NCBI RefSeq assembly: GCF_015674855.1
Contig: NZ_JADMLG010000005.1
Location: 310,001 to 374,000, forward strand
Direction: 5' to 3'
Length of the DNA: 64,000 bases
From: Nocardia bovistercoris
GTDB taxonomy: Bacteria; Actinomycetota; Actinomycetes; Mycobacteriales; Mycobacteriaceae
Shown here piece after piece: positions 1-9,439 of the stretch (position 1 is its first letter; each line of letters opens with the position of its first letter). The notes beneath the pieces are model-generated. The model saw only the letters and a program-made list of their open reading frames with translations, searched no databases and was not told where the DNA came from. The translations under genes and the position numbers were made by a program.

Positions 1-1779
1 ACCAACGGATTCCGGCGCACGCGGCGCGGAGACGACATCGCGTATCGGCTCGGCGGCCCGTGCGGTGACAGTCGACACATCCTTCTGTCCGGAAGCGGTT
101 TCCGAGGTCACGGTGCTCGTCTCGGGGCCACGACTCACCGGGGCCTGCCTGTCCTGCTGTCCCGCCGCGAGATTCGCGCCACGCGAGTCGACGTCGGCGC
201 GACCCGCGCCCGCCCGTCCGGTCTTGTCGGCGGCACCCGCATCCGCGGCGGATTCCCTCGGCAGGCTCGCGGACCGCTCCGGTGCGGCCGCGCGCTCGGG
301 GGCGACCACACGCGCGACCCGTTCCGCCTGTGGCGCCGACCTCGCAGCGCTGTCCGCGGCGGCCGCAGTGCCTGCGCGCTCCGCCGGGGCGGCGGGCCTG
401 GCGCCCGAGTCGGCGGTTCTGGCGCCGGTGTCGGTGGCATGTGTCTGTGGAGCGGTCTCCGGGCGCACCGCGGCAGCCTCCGTCGGCGCGGCCGAGCCAG
501 GATGCGCGACGCTGCCGTCCCCCGTCGAAGCACTCGCCCATTCCTGGCGCAGTTCGTTGAGCCGGGCCACGTGCTGATCGCTGTACCCGCCGTTCGCTTT
601 CGCGTCGGCCTGGACCTGCGTGGCTTCCCTGATGATGGCATCGGCCCGACCCGCCTCGCCTACCGGCAACTTGTCGGGATGCACCTCCTTGCTCAGGTCG
701 CGGAACGCCTGCTTGCCCGCCTGCCTCGTCTCCTCGGTGACGATCGGATTCCGACTGGCCGCGGGTCGGGACTCCGGCGGCGCGGTACCTTCGCGCCCCA
801 CGGTCGGCGCCGCGCCAGGGTGCGCACCGGCGGCTCGCACGCCGTGCATGGCGCCGAGCGCCGCACCGGCGCCGACCATCTGCCACTGGAAAGTGGTGTC
901 GACCTTGCTCCAGTCGACGTGGCCGTGCGCGAGCCACTGTTCCGCGACCTGATATCCCAATCCGGCCCCGTACATACCGAATCCGCCCGCGGCGCCCGCC
1001 GTCACACCGCTGATCAGGCCGCGGGTCGCAGGCGTCAGCGCCGAACCCAGCAGCCGGTTCATCCCCATCCCCACCGGAGCGGCGACCACTCCGCCCGCGG
1101 CCCAGGACACGCCGGTGTGCAAGGTCTGGTTGAGGTCGATACCGCCGTCCCGATGGCCCGCCGCGACCTGGTACCCCTGGATGCCGAGATCCAGCCCGGC
1201 GCCCATCGCGCCCATCTTCAATCCGGCCACCGCGATCTGCCGCAGATAGGGCTTCAACAGGTTGCGCAGCCCCACCTTTCCCGCTTCCAACGCCAACTTC
1301 TTGGCGCCCTGTTCCGCGGCGATGCCGACCGCCGTCCGCCCCGCGCCCAGTGCCAGCGGCACCCCCGCGGACCCCCACGGCCACGCGGCGAGCAGCTGGT
1401 ACACCGAATAGCAGGTGATGCCCGCGAATACAGCCTCCATGATCTTGGTGTGCTCGAGATCGGTGCCACCCTTGCGCGTGAAAGTGGCGAGATCATCGAG
1501 AGCCTTCGCGGTCTCCTCGATCGAGGCCTCACCGGAGAACAGCTTGCCGAACTCCTGTTCGGCCTGGACCGCGCCTTCGCCGGTATAGAACTTCTGCGTC
1601 GCCGCACTGACGGTGCGCAACTCCGGCTCCAGCGCACGCAGTGCGTCGGCGGCGGTGCGCCAATCGTCGCCGAGATCGAACAGGTCGTCTTCGTCGCCTT
1701 CCGGATACTTCATACCGAAGTTCAGAGCCGTGAGGATCCATCCGGGGATCCACTCCCACATGGCGGTGACCGCGGACAT
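1..1779 (-). CDS. WXG100-like N-domain polymorphic toxin/effector, 3' end beyond window
   Basis: The open frame starts at the ATG at 1777-1779, just after an in-frame TGA at 1792-1794, and runs off the left edge, so at least 593 residues are present without a stop. It begins MSAVTAMWEWIPGWILTALN followed by the KYPEGDEDDLFDLGDDWR type of stretch seen at the head of actinobacterial type VII effectors with a WXG100-like domain (about residues 1-100). Glycine/alanine-rich hydrophobic stretches follow (about 115-290). Around residues 350-420 there is a J-domain-like segment with HPDK at 367-370. From about residue 430 the protein is low-complexity Ala/Pro/Glu/Arg. The toxic C-terminus is outside the window, so activity cannot be named. 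It lies 34 bp downstream of a YbaB-like gene and a WXG100 gene, a normal toxin-cassette arrangement. Function is inferred from architecture. Confidence 0.72.
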   Translation of the reverse strand, partial: MSAVTAMWEWIPGWILTALNFGMKYPEGDEDDLFDLGDDWRTAADALRALEPELRTVSAATQKFYTGEGAVQAEQEFGKLFSGEASIEETAKALDDLATFTRKGGTDLEHTKIMEAVFAGITCYSVYQLLAAWPWGSAGVPLALGAGRTAVGIAAEQGAKKLALEAGKVGLRNLLKPYLRQIAVAGLKMGAMGAGLDLGIQGYQVAAGHRDGGIDLNQTLHTGVSWAAGGVVAAPVGMGMNRLLGSALTPATRGLISGVTAGAAGGFGMYGAGLGYQVAEQWLAHGHVDWSKVDTTFQWQMVGAGAALGAMHGVRAAGAHPGAAPTVGREGTAPPESRPAASRNPIVTEETRQAGKQAFRDLSKEVHPDKLPVGEAGRADAIIREATQVQADAKANGGYSDQHVARLNELRQEWASASTGDGSVAHPGSAAPTEAAAVRPETAPQTHATDTGARTADSGARPAAPAERAGTAAAADSAARSAPQAERVARVVAPERAAAPERSASLPRESAADAGAADKTGRAGAGRADVDSRGANLAAGQQDRQAPVSRGPETSTVTSETASGQKDVSTVTARAAEPIRDVVSAPRAPESVG

Positions 1780-1813
1780 CAGGAACTCACATCACCGTAG
1801 GTACTGGCATCGG

Positions 1814-2350
1814 TCACCAACCCGATTCGGCCACGCCCGATTTCGCGGCCGGACCGTCTCCATGATTCCAAGGCACGACGTCGGTGAACTTCATCGCCCC
1901 GTCGGCTTCCTCGGCGACCGCCTCGGTTCCGGCAGCCGCCGCCCGGCCGCGCGGGGGCGCGGTGGAGACCTCCGGCGGTGTGGGCAGCATGTCCTGGACA
2001 TCGGGCATACCGGGGATGAATTCGGACAGGCGCGGCAGTCTCGACTGATCTCGCCGTAGCCCCTCGACCAGTTCCTCGGTCTTACGGCGCATCTGGGCCG
2101 CAGCGTCCTGGGCAGCGGAGGTGCACGCGCGGGCCAGCTCGGCGTAGGTCAGATCCTCCACACCGTTGCCGAACCTCGTCTCGATGACCACGCCGTTCGC
2201 GTTGACGACGACGGTGACCCGCTTGCCCGCCGCCGAGGCGGTCGCGGTCAGCGTCGCCTGCTTACGCTGTGCCCGTTCGATCTCGGCGATCCCCGCGCGG
2301 ACGGACGCCATCAGATCCGCGAGTAGCGCCTTCTCCTCCTCGTTCGCCAT
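1814..2350 (-). CDS. YbaB/EbfC family nucleoid-associated-like protein
   Basis: 178 residues. Residues about 1-105 carry the YbaB/EbfC fold pattern: an N-terminal amphipathic helix rich in Glu/Arg/Gln, then strands with GKRVTVVVNANGVVIETRFG, then a second long helix. The C-terminal 70 residues are Pro/Ala-rich and probably disordered. Canonical YbaB is about 100-110 residues and lies by recR; this longer form lies between a WXG100 gene and a toxin-like gene, as often happens in Nocardia and Streptomyces type VII loci. There the protein may be a chaperone or DNA-binding partner, which is inference. A second paralogue lies at 4590-5066. Confidence 0.8.
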   Translation of the reverse strand: MANEEEKALLADLMASVRAGIAEIERAQRKQATLTATASAAGKRVTVVVNANGVVIETRFGNGVEDLTYAELARACTSAAQDAAAQMRRKTEELVEGLRRDQSRLPRLSEFIPGMPDVQDMLPTPPEVSTAPPRGRAAAAGTEAVAEEADGAMKFTDVVPWNHGDGPAAKSGVAESGW

Positions 2351-2419
2351 TCGGATTCTCCTGCCTGCCTGCCCGCGCCGCGGGTCCGAAAGATACGAAG
2401 AACTGTCCGCTACGAACGA

Positions 2420-2740
2420 CTAGGTCTGAAAGGTGGTCTCGTTGTCGAGGTTCATGTTGTCGAGTTCCGTCGCACCGTCGCGCAGACCCGTCGCGTAGGT
2501 CTGCAACAGCGTGATCTTGGATTCCAACGCGGCGACGAGGTTACCGTCGGACTTCACGTATCCGTCGCCACCGGAGAAGTTCTCACCGAATTCGTCCGAG
2601 CCCCAGGCCCCCCAGTGCCGGGAGCGTGATGCGCCGAGCGTGGTCAGAATGGCCTGGACATGTCCTGAGGCGGTATCCAGTTCACCGGCGACACCGCGCA
2701 GCTCCTGGGTCAACGCCTGCACCTGATCGGTCATGGACAC
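2420..2740 (-). CDS. WXG100 family type VII secretion target
   Basis: 106 residues, all helical in character, close to the roughly 100-residue size of ESAT-6/CFP-10-like proteins. The WXG-type turn is at WGAWGSDEFG, about residues 43-52, between two predicted helices; the second contains LVAALESKITLLQTYATGL. Starts at codon 1 (MSMTD) or codon 3 are both possible. It would act as a small secreted or co-secreted partner of a type VII (ESX) system. It sits between an immunity-like gene and a YbaB-like gene and upstream of the effector-like gene at 1-1779, so it probably pairs with that effector. No ESX core component is in the window. Confidence 0.85.
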   Translation of the reverse strand: MSMTDQVQALTQELRGVAGELDTASGHVQAILTTLGASRSRHWGAWGSDEFGENFSGGDGYVKSDGNLVAALESKITLLQTYATGLRDGATELDNMNLDNETTFQT

Positions 2741-2886
2741 TCCCGGTCGTCGAGCCTAGCCACTTCTGTCGATGATCGCATGAACGGTAGGGGTTGAACA
2801 GGTGAGCCGCGCCCCAATTTCAGGGGGCTATCGGGTGGCACACTCGCGCGGTGTCCGAAGCCGCGCACCGAATACCACCGCGTGCC

Positions 2887-4413
2887 TCAGATTTCCATAC
2901 CACCGTGCCGCAGCTGAAAGCGCCGCTCGAATTCGGCGGCGAACGCCGAGGGCGCCACCGAAGACGAAGACTGTTCCAGCACACCGTCATCCGCGATATA
3001 GAAGATCGCGCGACCGAGTGCGATCTCCCCCGGCGCGGTGGGCACATGCACCATCCAGCCGACGCCGATCCGCTCCGCACGCAGGTTGTCCAGCGGATAA
3101 CCCGTGGTGTCCAGATCCTTTCGGACCACGAACTCCCGCACCAGGGCGATCGCCTCGTCCCGCGGCATCGGCTCGGGCACCCGCAGCGTCACTCCGGCCA
3201 TCACGAGCTGATAGAACGCGCTGTCGACATCGAAATCGGCAGCGGAGCCGAAGACGTCGACCAGTGTCTCCCTGGTGACCACGCCGACCTCGGCGGCCGA
3301 CACCAGCGTCGTCACGGCCGCCACCTGCCGTTCGTTCGGATCGCTCGCGACGAGTCCAGTCACCACATCGATCACGGTCTCGGAGGACCAGATCCCTGGA
3401 ACGGCGACCGCGAGCTCACTCGCCGGGGGCGACGCACCGCGATACCATCTGCCGCCCTCCCACCAATAGCAGAAAGTGAGCAGGCCGGTGACCGCGCGCG
3501 GGTTCAGCACCGGATCGGCGACCCAGTCCGGGGCGCCCGCGTACAGTTCCGGCATCGGCGCACCGCGGTTGTACATCGCGTCGAGTTCCGGCGCGTTCCA
3601 TACACCGCCCGAGAGCACGGCGCGACCACCCGGCAGCGCGTACAGGGTCGAGCCGCTGCGTTTCGCTCCCTCGAACCACCGCACCGAGGGCAGCACCCTC
3701 GGCCCCCACCGCGAGCGGACCGCGACGAACGCCGCCGCGATGACCGCCCAGCGGGCCGACATCACCGGGAATGCCGGAAAGTCCTGCTCCGACAATGCCG
3801 CCCGCACCCCGGAGGCTCGGTCCGCGCGCGCACGCGCGGCGGCGACATCGGCACGACGGGACTGCCTGCCCCCGTGTGCGACGTAGGCCGCCAGCCATAC
3901 CGGCAGCGACGAGCGCGGGTATGTCTCCAGGTCGGCGCGGTAGACATCGGCCGCGAACAACTGGTCGTCCGGAAAGGGCTCGTCACCGTAGTCGTAGTCG
4001 ATATCGATCTCGCCCGCGCGACTGAGCGCCAGTTCCATTCGCCACCATGGCCCGTCACCGAGTTGAGCGGACACGTGCCGGTGTTCGCGGACCAGCGCCA
4101 ACACCTTGTCGCTCGGCTGCACACGCACGAGACGCCGCTGCTCGTCGGTGAATACGACCACCGCCGACTCCGCGGTCGTCGTGAACGCGAAGCCCGCCTC
4201 CACCTCGACCCAATCGGGCGGACCCAACAGAGCCAATTCGCGGCCGATGCCATGGCCGAGCGTCCTTGCGCGTTCGGCGGTACCGACAGGGCTCGCATCC
4301 TCCCCGAGCGCGAAAGCCACGTCGGGCGTCTCGGTCTCGGCGTCCGCGCCGCCTGGTTCATCCGTTGTTTCGTCGCGCCGATCCTCGGCGGGCTGGTCAC
4401 CTGTGCTGGTCAC
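2887..4413 (-). CDS. Two-part immunity-like protein (YezG-like N part, YrhB-like C part)
   Basis: 508 residues. After an acidic N-terminus (about 1-55), residues about 60-175 resemble YezG/DUF600-type immunity proteins ([13 protein letters not shown], then [15 protein letters not shown] and LPVWLAAYV). The middle part contains GPRVLPSVRWFEG and [15 protein letters not shown]. Residues about 420-500 look like a YrhB/Imm35-type fold (ALVREFV ... [20 protein letters not shown] ... SSSVAPSAFAAEFERRF). The family assignments rest on memory of sequence patterns, not on a search. It lies in the toxin cassette on the same strand as the WXG100 gene, supporting an immunity or accessory role. A close paralogue is encoded at 13173-15179. 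Confidence 0.62.
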   Translation of the reverse strand: MTSTGDQPAEDRRDETTDEPGGADAETETPDVAFALGEDASPVGTAERARTLGHGIGRELALLGPPDWVEVEAGFAFTTTAESAVVVFTDEQRRLVRVQPSDKVLALVREHRHVSAQLGDGPWWRMELALSRAGEIDIDYDYGDEPFPDDQLFAADVYRADLETYPRSSLPVWLAAYVAHGGRQSRRADVAAARARADRASGVRAALSEQDFPAFPVMSARWAVIAAAFVAVRSRWGPRVLPSVRWFEGAKRSGSTLYALPGGRAVLSGGVWNAPELDAMYNRGAPMPELYAGAPDWVADPVLNPRAVTGLLTFCYWWEGGRWYRGASPPASELAVAVPGIWSSETVIDVVTGLVASDPNERQVAAVTTLVSAAEVGVVTRETLVDVFGSAADFDVDSAFYQLVMAGVTLRVPEPMPRDEAIALVREFVVRKDLDTTGYPLDNLRAERIGVGWMVHVPTAPGEIALGRAIFYIADDGVLEQSSSSVAPSAFAAEFERRFQLRHGGMEI

Positions 4414-4440
4414 GTCGCGCCAATCTCCTCACGCGCCACC

Positions 4441-4467
4441 CGACGCCGTCGATCCGCGACGGCGTCG
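4441..4467. terminator. Inverted repeat, possible attenuator or terminator
   Basis: CGACGCCGTC at 4441-4450 pairs perfectly with GACGGCGTCG at 4458-4467 across a 7-nt loop. It lies between the YbaB-like gene ending at 4590 and the immunity-like gene starting at 4413, both minus strand. There is no clear U-tract on either side, so a terminator role is only likely. Confidence 0.4.
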
Positions 4468-4589
4468 CGTTGCCCGAACCGTGTCAGCGCCCATCTTGGC
4501 ACAGGCTGATCAACCGAGGTCGCCTCAGGCCGTGGCCGGAGGCACGGGTATCAACGCGCCGAATAATCGCACGACAGTGCGAAATTCGA

Positions 4590-5066
4590 TCACCACACCG
4601 TGTCGGTGGCTTTCCGGGTCGGCGTATCCGACACTATCTCCACATTCTCGAATCCGGGCCGCTCGCCGTCGCCCGCGGTGACCGGACCCGGTTTCGGCGC
4701 GTTGGGCAGCGCGAGATCAGGCATACCTTCGATCAGATCCGAGAGTTTGGGAAGTCTGGCGCGTTGTTCGTCCAGCGGCCGCATCAGCTCGCTCTGACGC
4801 TCGGCCAGATCCGCGGCGGCACGCTGCGCCGCGTCGGTGACGGCCTTCGCGATCTCGGCATAGCTCAAATCCTCGATCGACGGGCCGAATTTCGTCTCGA
4901 CGACCGTCCCGTTCGCATCGACGGTCATCCGCACTCGCCCCTTGAGAACACTGGCGGTGCCGGTCAATTCGGCACGGACACCCTGGATCCGCGCGATAGT
5001 GCGAAACTGCTCCTGTACCTGATCCAGGATCGAAGCGAGTTCGGCCTTGGCATATTCATTGGTCAC
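4590..5066 (-). CDS. YbaB/EbfC family protein, second copy
   Basis: 158 residues, a paralogue of the protein at 1814-2350. It shares the pattern of a long N-terminal helix, GRVRMTVDANGTVVETKFGPSIEDLSYAEIAKAV at about 45-80, a second helix and then L-x-D-LIEGMPDL followed by a Pro-rich tail. It is the most upstream member of the minus-strand toxin-like cassette and is 154 bp downstream of map. Two YbaB-like genes bracketing one immunity-like and one WXG100 gene suggest a duplicated module. DNA binding is the family's known property; a role in type VII secretion is inference. Confidence 0.78.
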   Translation of the reverse strand: MTNEYAKAELASILDQVQEQFRTIARIQGVRAELTGTASVLKGRVRMTVDANGTVVETKFGPSIEDLSYAEIAKAVTDAAQRAAADLAERQSELMRPLDEQRARLPKLSDLIEGMPDLALPNAPKPGPVTAGDGERPGFENVEIVSDTPTRKATDTVW

Positions 5067-5220
5067 GACTGTCCGATCGACTCGACACCGGGCATTGGCC
5101 GACCCGACCGGCAGTCGCGCCGATCGGTTCGTCGGTCAACGACAGTCGATCAGAGTGAATCCACAGTATCGAACGGTGGAATTCGACACGTCGATTACGA
5201 ATCGCGCACGGCGCCGGACA

Positions 5221-6024
5221 TCACTCGGGACGCAAGGTGAGGATTCGGGGACCGTCCTCGGTGACGGCGACCGTATGTTCCCAATGCGCCGCGCGACTGC
5301 CGTCGGTGGTGACCACCGTCCAGTCGTCACCGAGCACCTTGGTGTCGGTGCCGCCGAGCGTCAGCATCGGCTCGATGGCCAGTACCGACCCCACCACGAG
5401 TTTCGGGCCCTTGCCCGGTGCGCCCTCGTTCGGCAGGAACGGGTCCATGTGCATCTCGCGGCCGATGGCGTGGCCGCCGTACCCGTCGACGATGCCGTAG
5501 GCGCGGCCGTGTTCGCGCTCGGCGGCGCGGGTGCCGAGTTCGATGGCGTGCGACACGTCGGTGAGTCGGTTACCGGGCAGCATCGCCGCGATCCCCGCCT
5601 CCATGGACAGTCTGGTGGCCTCGCTCAGCAGTTGATCGGCCTCGATGATCTCGCCGACGCCGAAGGTCCACGCCGAATCGCCGTGCCAGCCGTCGAGGAT
5701 GGCGCCGCAGTCGATGGAGACCAGATCGCCGAGGCCGAGCACCTCCGCCGCGGTGGGGATTCCGTGCACGACCCGATCGTTGACCGAGGCGCAGATCGAT
5801 GCGGGAAAACCGTGGTAGCCCTTGAAGGACGGCACCGCGCCCGCATCGCGGATCACCTGTTCGGCGACCTCGTCCAGCTCCAGTGTCGACACGCCGGGCT
5901 TGGCGGCCTCGCGCACCGCGACCAGGGCGCGGCCGACGACGGCGCCTGCCGCCGCCATCGCGTCGAGCTCACCGGCGGTACGGAACGGCACCACCTTCTT
6001 GTTCTTGTTGCGACCGAAAACCAT
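5221..6024 (-). CDS. map: Methionine aminopeptidase, type I
   Basis: 267 residues, normal length. Removes the N-terminal Met from new proteins in the cytosol. All five metal ligands can be seen: Asp in VSIDCGAI, Asp in HGDSAWTFG, His in GYGGHAIG, Glu in LAIEPML and Glu in HWEHTVAV. The His of [18 protein letters not shown] is the expected substrate-side residue. It follows adk by 29 bp in the classic secY-adk-map order and is the last gene of that unit. The short lysine/asparagine-rich start ([10 protein letters not shown]) is usual for actinobacterial MapA-type enzymes. Confidence 0.97.
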   Translation of the reverse strand: MVFGRNKNKKVVPFRTAGELDAMAAAGAVVGRALVAVREAAKPGVSTLELDEVAEQVIRDAGAVPSFKGYHGFPASICASVNDRVVHGIPTAAEVLGLGDLVSIDCGAILDGWHGDSAWTFGVGEIIEADQLLSEATRLSMEAGIAAMLPGNRLTDVSHAIELGTRAAEREHGRAYGIVDGYGGHAIGREMHMDPFLPNEGAPGKGPKLVVGSVLAIEPMLTLGGTDTKVLGDDWTVVTTDGSRAAHWEHTVAVTEDGPRILTLRPE

Positions 6025-6053
6025 GGCGGCTCAGCGTTGTCCGGTCGGGGGCA

Positions 6054-6599
6054 TCAGTGTCCCAGCGCCGCGATGGCGCGGGCGTTGACCTCGTCGACCT
6101 CGCCGACGCCGTCAACCGTGACGACGAGACCGTCGTAGTGGTCGAGCAGCGGTTCGGTCTCCTCGCGATACACCCGGAGGCGGTTGCGGATCACGCCCTC
6201 GTTGTCGTCGTCACGCCCGCGCGCGAGCATCCGGTCGACCACGGTGTCCTCGGGCACGACGAAGCACAGCACCGCGTCGAGCTTGGTGTCCGCGTCGCCG
6301 AGGATCTTCTCCAGCGCGTCGGCCTGGTCGACCGTGCGGGGGTAGCCGTCGAGCACGAAACCGTTGGCGGCGTCGGGCTCGGCGACCCGCGCCTCGACCA
6401 TGCGGTTGGTCACATCGCTCGGGACCAGATCGCCCGCGTCCATGTACTTCTGCGCTTCGCGGCCGAGCGGGGTCTGCTGGCTGATATTGGCGCGGAAGAG
6501 ATCCCCGGTCGAGATGTGCGGAACGCCCAGCTTCTCGGACAGCAGGACGGCCTGGGTGCCTTTGCCGGCTCCCGGCGGACCTAGCAGAACAACTCTCAC
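6054..6599 (-). CDS. adk: Adenylate kinase
   Basis: 181 residues, the short form lacking the zinc LID, typical of Mycobacteriales. It catalyses ATP + AMP to 2 ADP. The P-loop [10 protein letters not shown] is at residues 7-16; STGDLFR and [11 protein letters not shown] follow for AMP binding, and [16 protein letters not shown] closes the LID/core region. Start codon is GTG (6597-6599), overlapping the secY stop as GTGA, so translation is probably coupled to secY. Confidence 0.97.
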   Translation of the reverse strand: MRVVLLGPPGAGKGTQAVLLSEKLGVPHISTGDLFRANISQQTPLGREAQKYMDAGDLVPSDVTNRMVEARVAEPDAANGFVLDGYPRTVDQADALEKILGDADTKLDAVLCFVVPEDTVVDRMLARGRDDDNEGVIRNRLRVYREETEPLLDHYDGLVVTVDGVGEVDEVNARAIAALGH

Positions 6600-7948
6600 T
6601 TGAGGAACCCTTCGTAATTTCGATTCATCAGCTGGCTCTCGATCTGCTTCACGGTGTCGAGACCGACGCTCACCATGATGAGCACCGCGGTACCGCCGAA
6701 CGGGAGATTCTGGGTGCCACCGGACGCGCCGATGTCGAGGAACAGGTTCGGCAGCACCGCGACCAGACCGAGGTAGATGGAGCCGGGCAGGGTGATGCGG
6801 CTCAGGACGAAATTCAGGTAATCAGCCGTCGGCTTGCCCGGACGGTAGCCCGGGATGAAGCCGCCGAACTTCTTCATCTCGTCCGCGCGTTCCTCCGGGT
6901 TGAAGGTGATCGCGACGTAGAAGTAGGTGAAGAACACGATCAAACCGAAGTAGATCGCGATATAGACCGGGTTGCCGGGATTCACCAGATATTTCTGGAT
7001 GATCTCCTGCCACCAGTTCGGATCGGTCGCGTTCTGGGAACCCGTCAGCTGAGCGATCAGGTTCGGGAGATAGAGCAGCGAAGACGCGAAGATCACGGGG
7101 ATGACGCCCGCCTGGTTGACCTTCAACGGCAGATAAGTGGACGAGCCACCGTACATCTTGCGGCCGACCACGCGTTTGGCGTACTGCACCGGAATCCGGC
7201 GCTGCCCCTGTTCGACGAAGATCACCGCGACGATGATCGCGAAGGCCGCCACGCAGACCAGGCCGAAGATCAGGCCGCCGCGGCTGTCGAGAATGTTCTT
7301 GCCCTCGGTGGGGATGCGGGCCGCGATACCGGCGAAGATCAGCAGCGACATGCCGTTGCCGACGCCGCGCTCGGTGATCTGCTCGCCGAACCACATGACC
7401 AGCGCCGCGCCCGCCGTCATGACCAGGACGATGATGACCATGCCGAAGATCGAGGTGTCGGCAAGGATGTCCTTCTGGCAGCCCTGCAGCAGCTGTCCGC
7501 GCGCCGCCAGCGCCACCAGGCCGGTGGCCTGCAGGATCGCCAGCGCGACCGAGAGGTAGCGCGTGTACTGCGTCATCTTGGTCTGGCCGGATTGGCCTTC
7601 CTTGCGCAGTTCCTCGAACCGCGGGATGACGACCGTCAGCAGCTGGATGATGATGCTCGCGGTGATGTAGGGCATGATGCCGATCGCGAAGACCGACAAC
7701 TGGAGCAGCGCACCACCGGAGAACAGGTTGATGAGCTGGTAGATGCCCTGCGAATCACCGCCGGAGACCAGGTCGATGCACTCCTGCACGGCCTTGTAGT
7801 CGACCCCGGGGGACGGCAGCGAGGCACCCATGCGGTACAGCGCGACCAACCCCAGCGTGAAGAGAATCTTCCGCCGTAGATCCGGAGTCCGGAAGGCCGA
7901 TACGAAGGCGGAAAGCACAGATCCTCCTGGCGCGAACGACATGGTCAT
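6596..7948 (-). CDS. secY: Preprotein translocase subunit SecY
   Basis: 450 residues with ten hydrophobic segments, the channel subunit of the SecYEG translocon. Visible landmarks are the N-terminal [23 protein letters not shown], the plug-region [26 protein letters not shown] pattern, and the cytosolic loop with [10 protein letters not shown] and [30 protein letters not shown]. It heads a secY-adk-map unit. It is separated from rplO by 137 bp containing a strong hairpin at 8031-8068, so it probably has its own promoter in 7949-8030. The next gene overlaps it by 4 bp. Confidence 0.98.
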   Translation of the reverse strand: MTMSFAPGGSVLSAFVSAFRTPDLRRKILFTLGLVALYRMGASLPSPGVDYKAVQECIDLVSGGDSQGIYQLINLFSGGALLQLSVFAIGIMPYITASIIIQLLTVVIPRFEELRKEGQSGQTKMTQYTRYLSVALAILQATGLVALAARGQLLQGCQKDILADTSIFGMVIIVLVMTAGAALVMWFGEQITERGVGNGMSLLIFAGIAARIPTEGKNILDSRGGLIFGLVCVAAFAIIVAVIFVEQGQRRIPVQYAKRVVGRKMYGGSSTYLPLKVNQAGVIPVIFASSLLYLPNLIAQLTGSQNATDPNWWQEIIQKYLVNPGNPVYIAIYFGLIVFFTYFYVAITFNPEERADEMKKFGGFIPGYRPGKPTADYLNFVLSRITLPGSIYLGLVAVLPNLFLDIGASGGTQNLPFGGTAVLIMVSVGLDTVKQIESQLMNRNYEGFLK

Positions 7949-8030
7949 GACATGGATATTTCAGCGATGTCCAACTCTGGAGAACGCCGAAACCATGACG
8001 AGGCTTGGCAGACAACAGTTGAACTCTAAC

Positions 8031-8068
8031 AGTGGCACCGGACGGGCCTTCACCCGTCCGGTGCCACT
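8031..8068 (-). terminator. Strong hairpin between rplO and secY
   Basis: AGTGGCACCGGACGGG at 8031-8046 pairs perfectly (16 bp) with 8053-8068 over a 6-nt loop. It lies 18 bp beyond the rplO stop, in the right place to end the rpsH-to-rplO transcript. Actinobacterial terminators often lack a U-tract, as here. Confidence 0.7.
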
Positions 8069-8085
8069 ACGAGTCGAGAATACCG

Positions 8086-8529
8086 TCAGCCCAGCTCGGT
8101 GACAGAACCGCCGGCCGCGGTGATCTTCTCCTTGGCGGAGCCGGTCACCTTGTCGACGGTCACCTGGACCGCGACGCCGATCTCACCGTCGCCGAGAACC
8201 TTGACCAGCTGGTTCTTGCGCACGGCGCCCGCCGCGACCAGCTCGTCCTTGCCGACGGCGCCGCCATCGGGGAACAGCTCGGCGAGCCTGCCGACGTTCA
8301 CGACCTGGTATTCCACGCGGAACCGGTTCGTGAAGCCCTTGAGCTTGGGCAGCCGCATGTGCAGCGGCATCTGCCCGCCCTCGAAGGCCGCCGAGACGTT
8401 CTTGCGCGCCTTGGTGCCCTTGGTGCCGCGACCAGCGGTCTTGCCCTTGGAGCCCTCACCGCGACCGACGCGGGTCTTCTCGGTCTTGGAACCCGGAGCC
8501 GGGCGCAGGTGGTGCAATTTGATGGTCAT
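8086..8529 (-). CDS. rplO: 50S ribosomal protein L15
   Basis: 147 residues from the ATG at 8527-8529 ([15 protein letters not shown]). The start is fixed by the strong GAGGAGGT Shine-Dalgarno just upstream; a longer reading from 8544 would overlap rpmD and lacks such a site. The glycine-rich N-terminus ([22 protein letters not shown]) and the C-terminal globular part ending GGSVTELG are typical. It is a 23S rRNA-binding late-assembly protein and the last gene of the rpsH-rplO unit here. Confidence 0.98.
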   Translation of the reverse strand: MTIKLHHLRPAPGSKTEKTRVGRGEGSKGKTAGRGTKGTKARKNVSAAFEGGQMPLHMRLPKLKGFTNRFRVEYQVVNVGRLAELFPDGGAVGKDELVAAGAVRKNQLVKVLGDGEIGVAVQVTVDKVTGSAKEKITAAGGSVTELG

Positions 8530-8530
8530 G

Positions 8531-8710
8531 TCAGACCTCCTCAACTGTCACGAGGTGGCGCACGACGTTGATCAGCCCGCGGTTCTGGGCGTTGTCCTCG
8601 CGGACCACCGTCTTGCGGATGCCACGCAGGCCGAGGGTGCGCAGGCTGTCCCGCTGATTCTGCTTGGCGCCGATCGAACTCTTGATCTGGGTCACCTTGA
8701 GATCCGCCAT
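8531..8710 (-). CDS. rpmD: 50S ribosomal protein L30
   Basis: 59 residues from the ATG at 8708-8710 ([20 protein letters not shown]), the standard length for bacterial L30. [18 protein letters not shown] is the family signature. Its ATG overlaps the rpsE stop by one base (TAATG) and it ends just before the rplO ribosome-binding site, so it sits tightly in the spc order rpsE-rpmD-rplO. Confidence 0.97.
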   Translation of the reverse strand: MADLKVTQIKSSIGAKQNQRDSLRTLGLRGIRKTVVREDNAQNRGLINVVRHLVTVEEV

Positions 8711-9369
8711 TACCTGGCACCTCCCGCTGCTTGGGCGCGCGCACGCAGCATGCCCGCCGGGGCGACATCCTCGAGCGCCAGGCCACGACGGGCCGCGACC
8801 TCTTCGGGACGCTGGAGTTGCTTGAGGGCCTCGACGGTCGCGTGCACGACGTTGATCGCGTTGTCGCTGCCGAGCGACTTGGCCAGAATGTCGTGAATGC
8901 CCGCGCATTCCAGCACGGCACGAGCCGCGCCACCTGCGATCACACCGGTACCGGGCGAGGCCGGACGCAGCATGACCACACCGGCCGCCGCCTCACCCTG
9001 AACCGGGTGGGTGATGGTGGAGCCGATCATCGGAACGCGGAAGAAGCCCTTGCGAGCCTCCTCGACGCCCTTCTGGATGGCCGCGGGAACTTCCTTGGCC
9101 TTGCCGTAGCCGACGCCGACCAGGCCGTTGCCGTCACCGACGATCACGAGGGCGGTGAAGCTGAAGCGACGACCACCCTTCACGACCTTGGAGACGCGGT
9201 TGATCGCGACGACGCGCTCGAGCTGGTTCTTCTCCGCGGCGTTGTCGCGGCGGTCGCCGCCACCGCGACGATCGCCGCCGCCACGACGGTTGTCGCGGCC
9301 GCCCTCGGGGGAGTTTCCGTTCTGTCCGGCGGGTCCGTTGCCGCCGTCACGCCTCTGACGTCCCGGCAT
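8710..9369 (-). CDS. rpsE: 30S ribosomal protein S5
   Basis: 219 residues. The first 60 or so residues form a Gly/Arg/Asp-rich extension ([20 protein letters not shown]) that is longer than in E. coli and common in Nocardia and mycobacteria. The S5 core starts at [19 protein letters not shown] with its dsRBD-like fold, then [17 protein letters not shown] and the C-terminal [20 protein letters not shown] segment. It sits in the decoding and helicase region of the 30S subunit. Gene order rplR-rpsE-rpmD is standard. Confidence 0.97.
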   Translation of the reverse strand: MPGRQRRDGGNGPAGQNGNSPEGGRDNRRGGGDRRGGGDRRDNAAEKNQLERVVAINRVSKVVKGGRRFSFTALVIVGDGNGLVGVGYGKAKEVPAAIQKGVEEARKGFFRVPMIGSTITHPVQGEAAAGVVMLRPASPGTGVIAGGAARAVLECAGIHDILAKSLGSDNAINVVHATVEALKQLQRPEEVAARRGLALEDVAPAGMLRARAQAAGGAR

Positions 9370-9439
9370 CAGACGTTCCTTCCATTGATGAAATCGAATC
9401 GGGAGCTGTGCTCACTATTCGCTCCGCAAGCTGCGCTCA

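Noticed and set aside
2851..4509. Long plus-strand open frame opposite the immunity-like gene
   Set aside because: It is antisense to a gene with clear domain patterns and a paralogue; the Arg/His/Pro-rich translation is typical of high-GC shadow frames.
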